64,000 nucleotides of DNA from Amycolatopsis marina. Lineage in GTDB: Bacteria; Actinomycetota; Actinomycetes; Mycobacteriales; Pseudonocardiaceae. Positions 17,422 through 26,793 of the stretch are shown in pieces. Both the position numbers and the translations under genes were made by a program. The stretch's first letter is position 1, and each line of letters opens with the position of its first letter. The notes under the pieces were generated by a model that made no database searches, was not told where the DNA came from, and worked only from the letters and a program-made list of their open reading frames with translations. The DNA lies in the NCBI RefSeq assembly GCF_900111885.1, contig NZ_FOKG01000002.1:209825-273824 (forward strand). The letters run 5' to 3'.

Positions 17422-18408
17422 TCAGCGCTCTTGCGGGGGTGACGGCACGTAGCCAAGTGTTTTGTCGACGACGTTGCGCAGCGGAAGACCCGAGGTCCAT
17501 CGCCGGAAGTTGTCCGCGAACACCTCTACCAGCGTGTTGCGCCAGCCGATGAAGTCGCCCGACATGTGCGGCGACAACAGCACGTTCGGCATACTCCAGA
17601 GTGGATTGTCCGCGGGCAGTGGTTCGGTGTCGAAGACGTCGAGCGCGGCGCCGGCGAGCTGTCCGGAACGGAGCGCCTCGATCAGGTCGCCGGTCACCAC
17701 CAGTTCGCCTCTGCCGACGTTGACGAACCGCGCTGTCGGCTTCATCGCCGCGAAGGCAGTCGCGTTGAAGATGCCCTTGGTCTGCTCGGTCAGCGGGGCG
17801 ACGGCCACCACGTAGTCCGCCGCGGGAAGGTGCTCGGCCAGCCGGTCGGAAGCGTGCACCGTGCCGAAGTCGGGGTCGTCCTCACGGGCCCTGCGCCCGA
17901 CGCCCGCCACCTTCATGCCCGCGGCGCGCAGCATCCGGGCGATCGCACGCCCGATCGGGCCGGTGCCCATCACCAGTGCGTGCGTTCCGGAGATCCGCTC
18001 GGTCTCCCTGTGCTGCCAGCGGGCCTCGTCCTGCAACCGCAGCGATCCGGCGAAGTCCTTCGCGAAGGCCAGGATCACGCCGAGCACGTACTCGGCGATC
18101 GGGTCGTCGAACACACCACGCGAATTGGTGAGGACCACATCGCTGTCACGCAGTTCGGGGAAAAGGACCGGATCGACGCCCGCGCTCGCGATGTGCAGCC
18201 AGCGCAACCTGTCCGCTCCGTGCCACGCGTCGGGGACCGCGGTGGAAAGGAAGTCGTAGACGAACAGTGCGTCTGCCCCGCGTAGCGCCTCGGCGAGGCC
18301 GTCGGCGCGGGTGTAACGAACTTCTGCCGTTTGCTCGATGCTGCCCATGGCTGGAGGGTGTTGATCGCCACACAACACCGCCAGCACCGGGGTCTCCGTG
18401 CCGCTCAC
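17422..18408 (-). CDS. D-isomer-specific 2-hydroxyacid dehydrogenase
   Basis: A cytosolic NAD(P)-dependent oxidoreductase of 328 residues that interconverts a 2-oxo acid and a D-2-hydroxy acid. The NAD-binding loop is ALVMGTGPIGRAIARML. The catalytic Arg is in NVGRGELV, the Glu in DVFDTEPLP, and the His in LSPHMSGDF. GTG 18408 begins VSGTETPVLAVL; longer frames extend into antisense of the neighbour. It heads an operon with the amidase. The start lies 28 bases from the palindrome at 18436-18447, which suggests control by the GntR regulator of this locus. Confidence 0.9.
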   Translation of the reverse strand: MSGTETPVLAVLCGDQHPPAMGSIEQTAEVRYTRADGLAEALRGADALFVYDFLSTAVPDAWHGADRLRWLHIASAGVDPVLFPELRDSDVVLTNSRGVFDDPIAEYVLGVILAFAKDFAGSLRLQDEARWQHRETERISGTHALVMGTGPIGRAIARMLRAAGMKVAGVGRRAREDDPDFGTVHASDRLAEHLPAADYVVAVAPLTEQTKGIFNATAFAAMKPTARFVNVGRGELVVTGDLIEALRSGQLAGAALDVFDTEPLPADNPLWSMPNVLLSPHMSGDFIGWRNTLVEVFADNFRRWTSGLPLRNVVDKTLGYVPSPPQER

Positions 18409-18434
18409 ATTGACACGGTATGAGTCGGTCGTAT

Positions 18435-18448
18435 GATTGTCAACAATC
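18435..18448. promoter_or_regulatory. GntR-type operator, copy 1
   Basis: GATTGTCAACAATC is a perfect 6-2-6 palindrome in the divergent promoter between the 2-hydroxyacid dehydrogenase (minus) and the first racemase-like gene (plus). The same core recurs at 19293-19304 and 23399-23410, all in promoters of this locus, which encodes one GntR/FCD regulator. Confidence 0.75.
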
Positions 18449-18498
18449 CGAGGGCCACCCCGGAGGCACTCCTTCAGAGATCGGCCGGAGGCTGAGCC

Positions 18499-19248
18499 TT
18501 GGATTTCACAGCGCTGGACTTCCCCGCGTTCGAAGGGCCATTGGCCCAGCGCGGTATCGGCGTCATCGCCCCCTTCGACCTGGCGCTGGAGCGGGAGCTC
18601 TGGCGCTGGGTACCGATGGAGGTCTCCCTGCACCTGGCCCGAACGCCGTACGAACCCGTGCCGGTGAGCATGGAGATGGCGCACCTCGTCAGCAACAGCC
18701 AGCACCTGGCGGCGGCCACCCGGGACGTGCTGCACGTGGAACCCGAGGTGGTCGCGTACCTGTGCACCTCGGGCAGCTTCGTCAACGGCATCGACTACGA
18801 GCGCTCCCTGTGCAAGGCGATCTGTGACGCGGGCGCTCCGGACGCGGTCACGACCTCCGGGGCCCTCGCCGAAGTGCTGCAGCAGCTCAATCTGAGCCGC
18901 ATCTCGGTACTCACGCCGTATGATGCCGACCTCACCGGCGCACTGCACGACTTCCTCACCGAGCTGGGTGTACGCACCGTTTCCAGTGACCACCTCGGCC
19001 TCGGTGGCGGCATCTGGAAGGTGAGCTACCGGACCATCGCCGAGCGGATCATCGCCGCCAACCACGACGACGCCGAGGCGATCTTCGTCAGCTGCACGAA
19101 CCTGCCCACCTATGACCTGATCGAGCCGCTGGAACAGGCACTGGGCAAGCCGGTGCTGACCGCGAACCAGCTCACGATGTGGGCCTGCCTGAAGCGGATG
19201 CAGCTGCCGGTCGTCGGCCCGGGCGAATGGCTGCGTGAGGTCACCTGA
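18499..19248 (+). CDS. Asp/Glu racemase-superfamily enzyme, two-Cys form (maleate isomerase-like)
   Basis: A 249-residue enzyme of the family that includes maleate cis-trans isomerase, Asp/Glu racemases and arylmalonate decarboxylase. The two catalytic Cys positions are both filled: C89 in YLCTSGSFVNG and C199 in FVSCTNLPTYD. The family block GKPVLTANQLTMWACLK follows. TTG 18499 is the start, with GGAGG about 10 bases before it. The downstream paralogue lacks the second Cys. With an amidase and a 2-hydroxyacid dehydrogenase nearby, isomerisation or racemisation of a dicarboxylate or related acid is plausible; the actual substrate is not determined. Confidence 0.85.
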   Translation: MDFTALDFPAFEGPLAQRGIGVIAPFDLALERELWRWVPMEVSLHLARTPYEPVPVSMEMAHLVSNSQHLAAATRDVLHVEPEVVAYLCTSGSFVNGIDYERSLCKAICDAGAPDAVTTSGALAEVLQQLNLSRISVLTPYDADLTGALHDFLTELGVRTVSSDHLGLGGGIWKVSYRTIAERIIAANHDDAEAIFVSCTNLPTYDLIEPLEQALGKPVLTANQLTMWACLKRMQLPVVGPGEWLREVT

Positions 19249-19291
19249 TCCGCCACACCCTTGACGCCGTCGACGTTGGCGCATCTACTAG

Positions 19292-19305
19292 GATTGTTGA
19301 CAATC
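19292..19305. promoter_or_regulatory. GntR-type operator, copy 2
   Basis: GATTGTTGACAATC, the inverted reading of copy 1, lies 17 bases before the ATG of the second racemase-like gene and 44 bases after the stop of the first. It implies a separate regulated promoter for the second gene and the GntR gene. Confidence 0.75.
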
Positions 19306-19321
19306 TTGCTGGAGGTACTCG

Positions 19322-20062
19322 ATGACGACCGTTGGGTTCATCTATCCCGACCACGCCGCCGAGGACGACTACCCGCTGGCCGAGGGCCTGCTCGGCGACG
19401 TCCGGCTCGCGGTGGAGCACATCTACGGCACTGACCTGCACGCGGTCGCCGAACTGCTCGACCTCGGCAGTCCGGAACGACTGGCCGAGGGCGCCCAGCT
19501 GCTCGCGCCGCATCGGCCGGACGCCATCGTGTGGGCCTGCACCAGCGGCAGCTTCGTCTACGGCCCGGAAGGCGCGGCCGAGCAGGTGGCGAAGCTGTCC
19601 GAGGCCGCTGGCGGCATCCCGGCGTCCAGCACCTCCTTCGCCTTCGTCCACGCCGCCGGCGCGCTCGGCCTGCGCCGCGTCGCCGTCGCGGCCAGCTACC
19701 CCGATGACGTCGCCCGCCTCTTCGTGGAATTCCTCGCCGCGGGCGGTGTCGAGGTCGTTTCGATGTCCAGCGCGGACATCGACACCGCGGCTGAGGTCGG
19801 CAGGCTCACGCCGGAAGCCGTGCTGGATCTGGTCCGCACGCACGACCATCGCGACGCCGACGCGGTGCTGATCCCGGACACGGCGATGCGCACCCTCGCA
19901 CTCCTGGGCGACATCGAAGAACACCTCGGCAAGCCGGTTCTCACCGCCAACCAGGTGACCGTGTGGGAAGGACTTCGCCTGGCCGGTGCCGGGCGCGTCG
20001 TGGAGTCCCTCGGCGCGTTGTTCCGCACCCTTTCGGTGCCGGTTGGGGCAGGGGGCCGCTGA
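19322..20062 (+). CDS. Asp/Glu racemase-superfamily enzyme, one-Cys form
   Basis: A 246-residue paralogue of the preceding enzyme with the same fold signatures: WACTSGSFVYG containing C73, and GKPVLTANQVTVWEGLR. The second catalytic Cys is replaced, since the equivalent of FVSCTNL reads LIPDTAM with D186. Within the superfamily loss of one Cys changes chemistry; arylmalonate decarboxylase is the known example, although it keeps the other Cys. This protein may therefore be a lyase, a decarboxylase or a partner of the first enzyme. ATG 19322 has GGAGG 8-12 bases upstream. The GntR gene follows immediately. Confidence 0.8.
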   Translation: MTTVGFIYPDHAAEDDYPLAEGLLGDVRLAVEHIYGTDLHAVAELLDLGSPERLAEGAQLLAPHRPDAIVWACTSGSFVYGPEGAAEQVAKLSEAAGGIPASSTSFAFVHAAGALGLRRVAVAASYPDDVARLFVEFLAAGGVEVVSMSSADIDTAAEVGRLTPEAVLDLVRTHDHRDADAVLIPDTAMRTLALLGDIEEHLGKPVLTANQVTVWEGLRLAGAGRVVESLGALFRTLSVPVGAGGR

Positions 20063-20063
20063 C

Positions 20064-20738
20064 ATGCCATTGGCCGACATCGAACCGGTGAGCCGGGAGT
20101 CCACCGCGGCGATCATCGCGCGGCAGCTGCGGGACGCGATCATGAACGGTTCGCTGCCGCCCGGCGCCCAACTCGGCGAGACCGAACTGGCCGCCCGGTT
20201 CGAGGTGTCACGCGGGCCGCTCCGGGAGGCGATGCAGCGACTGGTCTCGGAAGGCCTGCTGCGCAGCGAGCGGCATCGCGGCCTGTTCGTCATCGACCTC
20301 GAACCGGGCGACGTTTACGACATCTACGTCGCGCGGTCGGCGATCGAGCGGGCGGCGGCGATCCGCATCCTGCGCGGGGACCGGGAGGCGGCCGCGGCCG
20401 TGCTGGACGAGACTGTCCAGGACATGGCCGCCGCCGCCGACGACGACGATCCCACCGCGCTGTCGGAGGCCGACCTGCGCTTCCACGAGGCCCTGATCAG
20501 CGCCTCGGGCAGCCAAAGACTGGTCCGTATGGCCCGCACCCTGCTGATCGAGACCCGGATGTGCCTCTCCCTGCTCCAGCAGACCTACCAACGCGTCGAG
20601 GAGCGGGTCAACGAGCACAACCGCATCATCGAGGCGATCCGCGAGGGCGACCAGGATCTGGTCCTCGCGCTACTGGAGGCCCATATGGAGGATGCCGTCC
20701 AGCGCCTCGTCCCGGGCACGAGTCTGCACGCGGACTGA
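20064..20738 (+). CDS. GntR-family regulator, FCD subfamily
   Basis: A 224-residue regulator. The N-terminal winged helix covers about residues 10-75 (ESTAAIIARQLRDAIMNGSL, ETELAARFEVSRGPLREAMQRLVSEGLL). The C-terminal FCD ligand domain has ARSAIERAAA, the metal-site-like DLRFHEAL, and NEHNRIIEAIREGD. FCD regulators usually sense organic acids such as lactate, glycolate or dicarboxylates and bind short palindromes with ACA/TGT half-sites, which matches the ATTGTYRACAAT sites in this locus. The ATG begins one base after the upstream stop. It is the last gene of the plus-strand unit, followed by a terminator. Confidence 0.9.
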   Translation: MPLADIEPVSRESTAAIIARQLRDAIMNGSLPPGAQLGETELAARFEVSRGPLREAMQRLVSEGLLRSERHRGLFVIDLEPGDVYDIYVARSAIERAAAIRILRGDREAAAAVLDETVQDMAAAADDDDPTALSEADLRFHEALISASGSQRLVRMARTLLIETRMCLSLLQQTYQRVEERVNEHNRIIEAIREGDQDLVLALLEAHMEDAVQRLVPGTSLHAD

Positions 20739-20778
20739 GAGAGCGTCCGAGAACCGAGCTGACCAGCTCAGCTGCCCT

Positions 20779-20821
20779 GCGTTCGCGCAGCCCGAGTGAC
20801 GAACCCGGGCTGCGCGAACGC
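20779..20821. terminator. Bidirectional terminator
   Basis: GCGTTCGCGCAGCCCG pairs perfectly with CGGGCTGCGCGAACGC around an 11-base loop. It lies between the convergent GntR and dehydrogenase genes, so it can serve both. Confidence 0.8.
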
Positions 20822-20823
20822 GG

Positions 20824-21887
<1,064 letters not shown>

Positions 21888-21891
<4 letters not shown>

Positions 21892-23351
21892 AGACTCACC
21901 GCGATGTACTTGGTCTCGAGGAACTCGTCGATACCCACGGTGCCGCCCTCGCGGCCGAGGCCGGACTGCTTGATCCCGCCGAACGGCGCGGCGGGGTTGG
22001 AGACGATGCCCTGGTTCAGTCCGATCATCCCGGCCTCAAGGCGCTCCGACACCCGCAGTGCCCGCTTGACGTCGTTGGTGAAGAGGTAGGACACCAGCCC
22101 GTACTCGGTGTCGTTGGCGGCGGCGACCGCCTCGTCCTCGGTGTCGAACACCGAGATCGGCGCCACCGGCCCGAAGATCTCCTCGGTGGCCAGCTTCGCG
22201 TCCTTGGGCACGTCGGTGAGCACAGTGGCCTGGTAGAAGTTGCCCGGGCCGTCCACAGCGGACCCGCCGGTGAGCACCTGCGCACCGCGATCGGCCGCGT
22301 CCGCGACCAGGCTGCTGACCTTCTCCACGGCCGCCTCGTCGATCAGCGGACCGACCACGACACCTTCTTCGGTGCCGCGGCCCATCGGCAGCGCCGACAT
22401 CCGCTCGGTGAGCCTGCGGGAGAACTCCTCGACGATCCCGCGCTGCACGTAGAACCGGTTGGCGGCCGTGCACGCCTCACCGATGTTGCGCATCTTCGCC
22501 TGCATCGCGCCCTCGATCGCAGCGTCGAGATCGGCGTCGTCGAAGACCAGGAACGGCGCGTTGCCGCCGAGTTCCATGGACGTGCGCAGCACCTTGTCCG
22601 CGCACTGCTCCAGCAGCTTGCGCCCCACGGCGGTGGAGCCGGTGAAGGACAGCTTGCGAGCGCGCCCGTCGCGGATCAGCGGCTCCATCAAGCCGCCGGA
22701 GTTCGAGGTGGTGACGACGTTTACCACACCTGCGGGCAGTCCCGCCTCGACGAGGATCCCGGCCAGCGCGAGCATCGAGAGCGGCGTCTGCGCAGCGGGC
22801 TTGATCACCGAGGTGCAGCCCGCGGCGATCGCCGGGCCGAGCTTGCGGGTACCCATGGCCATCGGGAAGTTCCACGGTGTGATGAGCAGGGTCGGACCCA
22901 CCGGCTGGCGGTGCACCAGGAACCTGCCGCTGCCGTTGGGCGCGACCGCGTAGCCACCGTCGATCCGCACCGCCTCCTCGCCGAACCAGCGGAAGAACTC
23001 GGCCGCGTAGGTGATCTCACCCTTGGCCTCGGCCAGCGGCTTGCCCATCTCCAGGGTCATCAGCAGTGCGAGTTCGTCCGCGCGGGCGATCAGCAGTTCG
23101 TAGGACCTGCGCAGGATCTCCCCGCGCTCACGCGGTGCCATGGCGGCGAAATCCGCCTGTGCGGCGACCGCGGCGTCGAGGGCGGCCTTGCCGTCCTCCG
23201 GTGTCGCGTCGGCCACCTCGCAGAGCACCTTGCCGGTCGACGGGTCGTGCACCGGGAAACTCTTGCCCCCCGTGGCGGCCGTCCACTTGCCGCCGATGAA
23301 CAGGTCCTTGCCGACCGCGTCGACGACGCCTGCCTCGCTGATGTCGCTCAT
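21888..23351 (-). CDS. NAD(P)-dependent succinate-semialdehyde dehydrogenase-type aldehyde dehydrogenase
   Basis: A 487-residue aldehyde dehydrogenase close in sequence layout to GabD. The cofactor region has LLITPWNFPMAMGTRKLGPA and LSFTGSTAVGRKLL. The general-base Glu is in MELGGNAPFLVFDDADLDAA, the nucleophile Cys in GEACTAANRFYV, and the C-terminal block reads SNPAAPFGGIKQSGLGREGG. It likely oxidises a semialdehyde produced by the divergent aminotransferase, completing a GabT/GabD-like pair. It is first in an operon with the tartrate/malate-type dehydrogenase, and its start is 47 bases from the third GntR palindrome. Confidence 0.9.
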
Positions 23352-23398
23352 CGTGCTCCTCGCTTGATTGCGCCTGGTCCGAGTACCATGCTATGCAT

Positions 23399-23410
23399 AT
23401 TGTCAACAAT
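23399..23410. promoter_or_regulatory. GntR-type operator, copy 3
   Basis: ATTGTCAACAAT, a perfect 5-2-5 palindrome, sits in the divergent promoter between the aldehyde dehydrogenase and aminotransferase genes. It is the same core as at 18436 and 19293 and places both operons in one regulon. Confidence 0.75.
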
Positions 23411-23448
23411 CGACAACACCCCTCGCAACCCTAAGGAGCAACGCTGCC

Positions 23449-24705
23449 ATGGCTCAGCTCTCCCCACTGCTCAAGCAGGCCACCCCGGTCGTCGTCGACC
23501 ACGGCGAGGGTGTCTACCTGTACGACACGAACGGGCGACGCAACCTCGACTTCACGGCGGGCATCGGCGTCACCAGCACGGGTCACTGCCACCCGAAGGT
23601 GGTCGCGGCAGCACAGGAGCAGATCGGCAAGCTGATTCACGGTCAGTACACGACGGTCATGCACAAGCCGCTGCTCGAGCTCACCGAAAGCCTCGGTGAT
23701 GTGCTCCCCGAGGGCTTGGACTCGTTGTTCTTCGCCAACTCCGGCAGCGAGGCGCTGGAGGCAGCCCTGCGGCTGTCCCGCCAGGCAACCGGGCGGCCGA
23801 ACGTGATCGTGTTCCACGGCGGCTTCCACGGCCGCACCGTGGCGACCGCGTCGATGACCACCTCCGGCACGCGGTTCAGCGCGGGCATCTCGCCGCTGAT
23901 GGCCGGCGTGCACGTGGCACCGTTCCCGAACGCGTTCCGCTACGGCTGGGACGAGGCCACGGCGACGAAGTTCGCGCTGCAGGAACTGGACTACCTCTTC
24001 GCCACGATGAGCGCGCCCAACGAGACGGCCGCCTTCGTGATCGAGCCGGTGCTGGGCGAGGGCGGCTACGTCCCGGGCAACACCGAGTTCTTCGCCGGAC
24101 TGCGGGAGCGCGCCGACCGGCACGGCATCCTGCTGGTGATCGACGAGGTGCAGACCGGCTTCGGCCGCACCGGCAAGTTCTGGGGTCACGACCACTTTGA
24201 CGTCCGACCGGACGTCATCGCCATCGCGAAGGGCTTGGCCAGCGGCTTCCCACTGTCCGGCATCGCGGCCTCGACCGAGCTGATGGCCAAGGCATGGCCC
24301 GGTTCGCAGGGCGGCACCTACGGCGGCAACGCGGTCTCCTGCGCCGCCGCGAAGGCCACACTCGAGGTCATCCAGGAAGAGGGTCTGGTCGAGAACGCCG
24401 CGGCGCGGGGCAGGCAACTGCTCGACGGCGCCAAGCTGGTGGCTGACAAGACCCCGCAGATCGGCGACGTACGAGGGCTGGGCCTGCTGGTCGGCTCGGA
24501 GTTCACCACGGCCGACGGCGGCCCCGACAACGCCACCGCACAGGCCGTGCAGAAGGCCGCGGCCGAGCGTGGGCTGCTGCTGCTCACCTGCGGCGCGCAC
24601 ATGAACGTCGTGCGCATGATCCCGCCGTTGGTGGTGACCGCGGAGCAGATCGACGAGGCACTGGCGATCTGGGCCGACGCGGTCGCCGCCGCCACCAAGA
24701 ACTGA
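23449..24705 (+). CDS. Class III aminotransferase (GABA/omega-amino acid type)
   Basis: A PLP-dependent aminotransferase of 418 residues. Class III motifs are present: LFFANSGSEALEAALRLSRQ, FHGGFHGRTVATASMT, LVIDEVQTGFGRTGKFW with the cofactor Asp, and IAIAKGLASGFPLSGI with the Schiff-base Lys. ATG 23449 has AAGGAG about 12 bases upstream. It probably moves an amino group from an omega-amino acid to an oxo acid, making a semialdehyde for the divergent dehydrogenase. A DUF3830 gene follows after 12 bases, so the two form an operon controlled through the palindrome at 23399. Confidence 0.9.
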   Translation: MAQLSPLLKQATPVVVDHGEGVYLYDTNGRRNLDFTAGIGVTSTGHCHPKVVAAAQEQIGKLIHGQYTTVMHKPLLELTESLGDVLPEGLDSLFFANSGSEALEAALRLSRQATGRPNVIVFHGGFHGRTVATASMTTSGTRFSAGISPLMAGVHVAPFPNAFRYGWDEATATKFALQELDYLFATMSAPNETAAFVIEPVLGEGGYVPGNTEFFAGLRERADRHGILLVIDEVQTGFGRTGKFWGHDHFDVRPDVIAIAKGLASGFPLSGIAASTELMAKAWPGSQGGTYGGNAVSCAAAKATLEVIQEEGLVENAAARGRQLLDGAKLVADKTPQIGDVRGLGLLVGSEFTTADGGPDNATAQAVQKAAAERGLLLLTCGAHMNVVRMIPPLVVTAEQIDEALAIWADAVAAATKN

Positions 24706-24717
24706 GAGGTCCGATCC

Positions 24718-25218
24718 GTGGCCCGCTACATCACCATCACGCTGGACAAGCGTGGCGTCTCCTGCCGGGCGCTGCTGCTCGACGACCAGGCGCCGCGCAC
24801 CTGCAAAGCGGTCTGGGACTCGCTGCCGCAGAGCGGTTCGGCCTATCACGCCAAGTACGCCCGCAACGAGGTCTACACCCTCGTGCCGCCGTTCGCGGAA
24901 CCGAAGCCCGGCCGGGAGAACCCGACGGTGACCCCGATTCCGGGGGACGTCGTGTACTTCGGCTTCGAGGCATGGGAGATCGGCAATCCCGCCTACGGCT
25001 ACGACGAAGGAAGCGAGGCGCACAGCGACCAGGGCGCCACCGACCTGGCGATCTTCTACGGGCGCAACAACCTGCTCATCAACGGCGACGCGGGCTGGGT
25101 GCCGGGCAACGTGTTCGCCTCGATCACCGAGGGCCTGGACGAGATGGCCGCGGCGGCACAGGACCTGTGGCTGCGTGGGGTCGAGGGCGAAACGCTGAGC
25201 TTCGCCAGGGCCGAGTAG
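24718..25218 (+). CDS. DUF3830-family protein (cyclophilin-like fold)
   Basis: A 166-residue protein recognised as DUF3830 by its overall pattern: RYITITLDKRGVSCRALLLDDQAPRTCKAVW near the start, and GDVVYFGFEAWEIGN, TDLAIFYGRNNLLINGDAGWVPGNVFA in the second half. This family adopts a small beta-barrel related to cyclophilin-like proteins; no reaction is established. GTG 24718 follows the aminotransferase by 12 bases. Its consistent use next to an aminotransferase and racemase-fold genes suggests a direct part in the pathway, such as binding or cyclisation/hydrolysis of an intermediate, but this is inference. Confidence 0.75.
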   Translation: MARYITITLDKRGVSCRALLLDDQAPRTCKAVWDSLPQSGSAYHAKYARNEVYTLVPPFAEPKPGRENPTVTPIPGDVVYFGFEAWEIGNPAYGYDEGSEAHSDQGATDLAIFYGRNNLLINGDAGWVPGNVFASITEGLDEMAAAAQDLWLRGVEGETLSFARAE

Positions 25219-25224
25219 GACCGG

Positions 25225-25280
25225 AATCCGTCAGGGCCGTCTTGGCTGCGTCGGGCACGCCGAGGCGGCCCTGACGGATT
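25225..25280 (+). terminator. Terminator hairpin after the aminotransferase-DUF3830 operon
   Basis: AATCCGTCAGGGCCG pairs perfectly with CGGCCCTGACGGATT across a 26-base loop, starting six bases after the DUF3830 stop. Confidence 0.7.
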
Positions 25281-25637
25281 GCACCCCGGGCAAGCCCTCA
25301 CCTGTCCGAGTGAGAGTGGCACCGAATTTCAAGATCACCATTCGTGGCAGGAAGATCACCCGGTCGGGTAGCCGGAGCGCCCGTATGTCGCATCAAGCCC
25401 AACAACACGCCAGGCGACCTACCAGCTCGTGGCCACCGTCGGTATCTCGGCGCCGAGCAGCGCGCCCCGCGCAAAATCCGAAAGAGTTACGTGTTTATCC
25501 TGAGAGGATTTCGCCTCGCCCGTCGCGCCGACCCAGCGCGCTTTGACACGTCCCCGGATCGGTGAAAATCTTCTTCTCGCTTTCGAAAGCAGTGCGCGCA
25601 CATCTCTGTTAATTCGAATCCGTTAAGGAGCCCCTCA
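25281..25637 (+). other. Intergenic stretch with a candidate promoter, no gene seen
   Basis: No protein-like frame is convincing here. The only signal is TTGACA at 25543-25548 with AAATCT at 25566-25571, spacing 17, a plausible promoter for the 30-codon gene that follows. The AT-richer segment around 25560-25630 differs from its surroundings. Confidence 0.45.
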
Positions 25638-25730
25638 ATGCAGTTCTTTGCCGCGCATGCCCACCACGCCGACGACATCGTCACGAGCGTGCTGGCATCA
25701 CTGGCACACGTTCTCGGATGGCTGATCTGA
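25638..25730 (+). CDS. 30-residue small protein with its own transcription signals
   Basis: A 30-codon gene starting at an ATG seven bases after TAAGGAG, one of the strongest ribosome sites in the window. The peptide opens MQFFAAHAHHADD and ends with the hydrophobic segment IVTSVLASLAHVLGWLI, so it may insert in or lie on the membrane. A TTGACA promoter candidate lies upstream (25543-25548) and a terminator hairpin follows at 25746-25785, giving a complete small unit. No family is recognised. The run of His residues (H7, H9, H10) is notable for such a short peptide. Confidence rests on signals, not homology. Confidence 0.55.
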   Translation: MQFFAAHAHHADDIVTSVLASLAHVLGWLI

Positions 25731-25745
25731 GCTAGCCGGAACTGA

Positions 25746-25785
25746 GGCGTGGGGCCGGATCGTTGGCGCGGACCGGCCCCACGCC
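25746..25785. terminator. Bidirectional terminator
   Basis: GGCGTGGGGCCGG pairs perfectly with CCGGCCCCACGCC around a 14-base loop. It lies between the 30-codon gene and the convergent aldo/keto reductase gene. Confidence 0.75.
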
Positions 25786-25794
25786 ACACTCGAG

Positions 25795-26634
25795 TCAGCC
25801 CACGGAACTCAACGTCCGGAATTGTTCCTCGGACAATTCCAGTGACACAGCGGCACAATTCTCCTCAAGATGTTCCATCGAGCCGGTTCCGGGAATCGGC
25901 ACAATCACCGGCGAACGACGCAGTAGCCAGGCGAGCGACACCTGCGCGGACGTGGCGCCGAGTTCGGCTGCCACCTTGCCCAGCGCACCCCGTGACCCCG
26001 CGTGCTGCCCGGACGCGATCGGAAGCCAGGGAACGAAGGCGATTTCCGCCGCCTCGCAGTACTCCAGCACGTCCTCCCACGCCCGGTCGCTCAGGTTGTA
26101 GCGGTTCTGCACGCTCGCGATGTCGGTGATCCCGCGCGCGGCCTCGACCTGCTCGACCGAGACCTCGGACAGCCCGATCCGGTTGACCTTGCCCTCCGCG
26201 CGCAGTTGCGCGAGCGCGCCGATCTGGTCCTCCAGCGGGACGAGCGGGTCGATCCGGTGCAGCTGGAACAACTCGATCCGCTCGATCCGCAGCCTCCGCA
26301 GCGACAGCTCCGCCTGCTGCCGCAGGTACTCGGGCCTGCCGAGCGGCACCCACGCGCCACCCGGCCTGCTCTGGCCTGCCTTGGTCGCGATCAGCACGTT
26401 CGCGGGATACGGCGCGAGCGCCTCGGCGAGCAGTTCCTCGTTCGCGCCGAGACCGTAGGAGTCCGCTGTGTCGATGAACTCGACGCCGAGTTCCACCGCC
26501 CGGCGGGCAACGGCCACCGCCTGTTCGTGCTCACCGGGCGGCTTGCGACCGTGACCGGTCAGCCGCATGGCGCCGAAGCCCACACGGCGCACCGAAAGGG
26601 TGTCGTCGAAAGAGAAGGTGGGTGAAACAGTCAT
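25795..26634 (-). CDS. Aldo/keto reductase
   Basis: A 279-residue NADPH-dependent oxidoreductase. The catalytic tetrad is visible as Asp and Tyr in FIDTADSYG, Lys in VLIATKAG and His in FQLHRIDP. The cofactor-binding end reads VIVPIPGTGSMEHLEENCAA. ATG 26634 gives MTVSPTFSFDDTLSVRRVGFGAM, the expected start for this family; longer frames are not supported. It stands alone and divergent from the FAD oxidase. An inverted repeat (26672-26691) lies in the shared promoter. Members reduce a wide range of aldehydes and ketones, so the substrate is not inferred. Confidence 0.9.
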   Translation of the reverse strand: MTVSPTFSFDDTLSVRRVGFGAMRLTGHGRKPPGEHEQAVAVARRAVELGVEFIDTADSYGLGANEELLAEALAPYPANVLIATKAGQSRPGGAWVPLGRPEYLRQQAELSLRRLRIERIELFQLHRIDPLVPLEDQIGALAQLRAEGKVNRIGLSEVSVEQVEAARGITDIASVQNRYNLSDRAWEDVLEYCEAAEIAFVPWLPIASGQHAGSRGALGKVAAELGATSAQVSLAWLLRRSPVIVPIPGTGSMEHLEENCAAVSLELSEEQFRTLSSVG

Positions 26635-26671
26635 GCCGGCAGCGTCAGCCCAGCAGCGGCGGACCGCGAGA

Positions 26672-26691
26672 GATTTAGCTCTCCCTAAATC
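26672..26691. promoter_or_regulatory. Candidate operator between aldo/keto reductase and FAD oxidase genes
   Basis: GATTTAG and CTAAATC form a perfect inverted repeat separated by CTCTCC. It lies 38 bases before the aldo/keto reductase start in a short AT-rich patch of a GC-rich region, which supports a regulator-binding role. The regulator is not identified. Confidence 0.4.
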
Positions 26692-26793
26692 CACAGAACA
26701 TGAATATCCTTCATGGCGGGTTGGTGGACCCGCCGACTAGGCTTCGCGTCAACAGTGCAGTGAGGCGCGGGAACGAGAGGGCGGTGCATCGCC

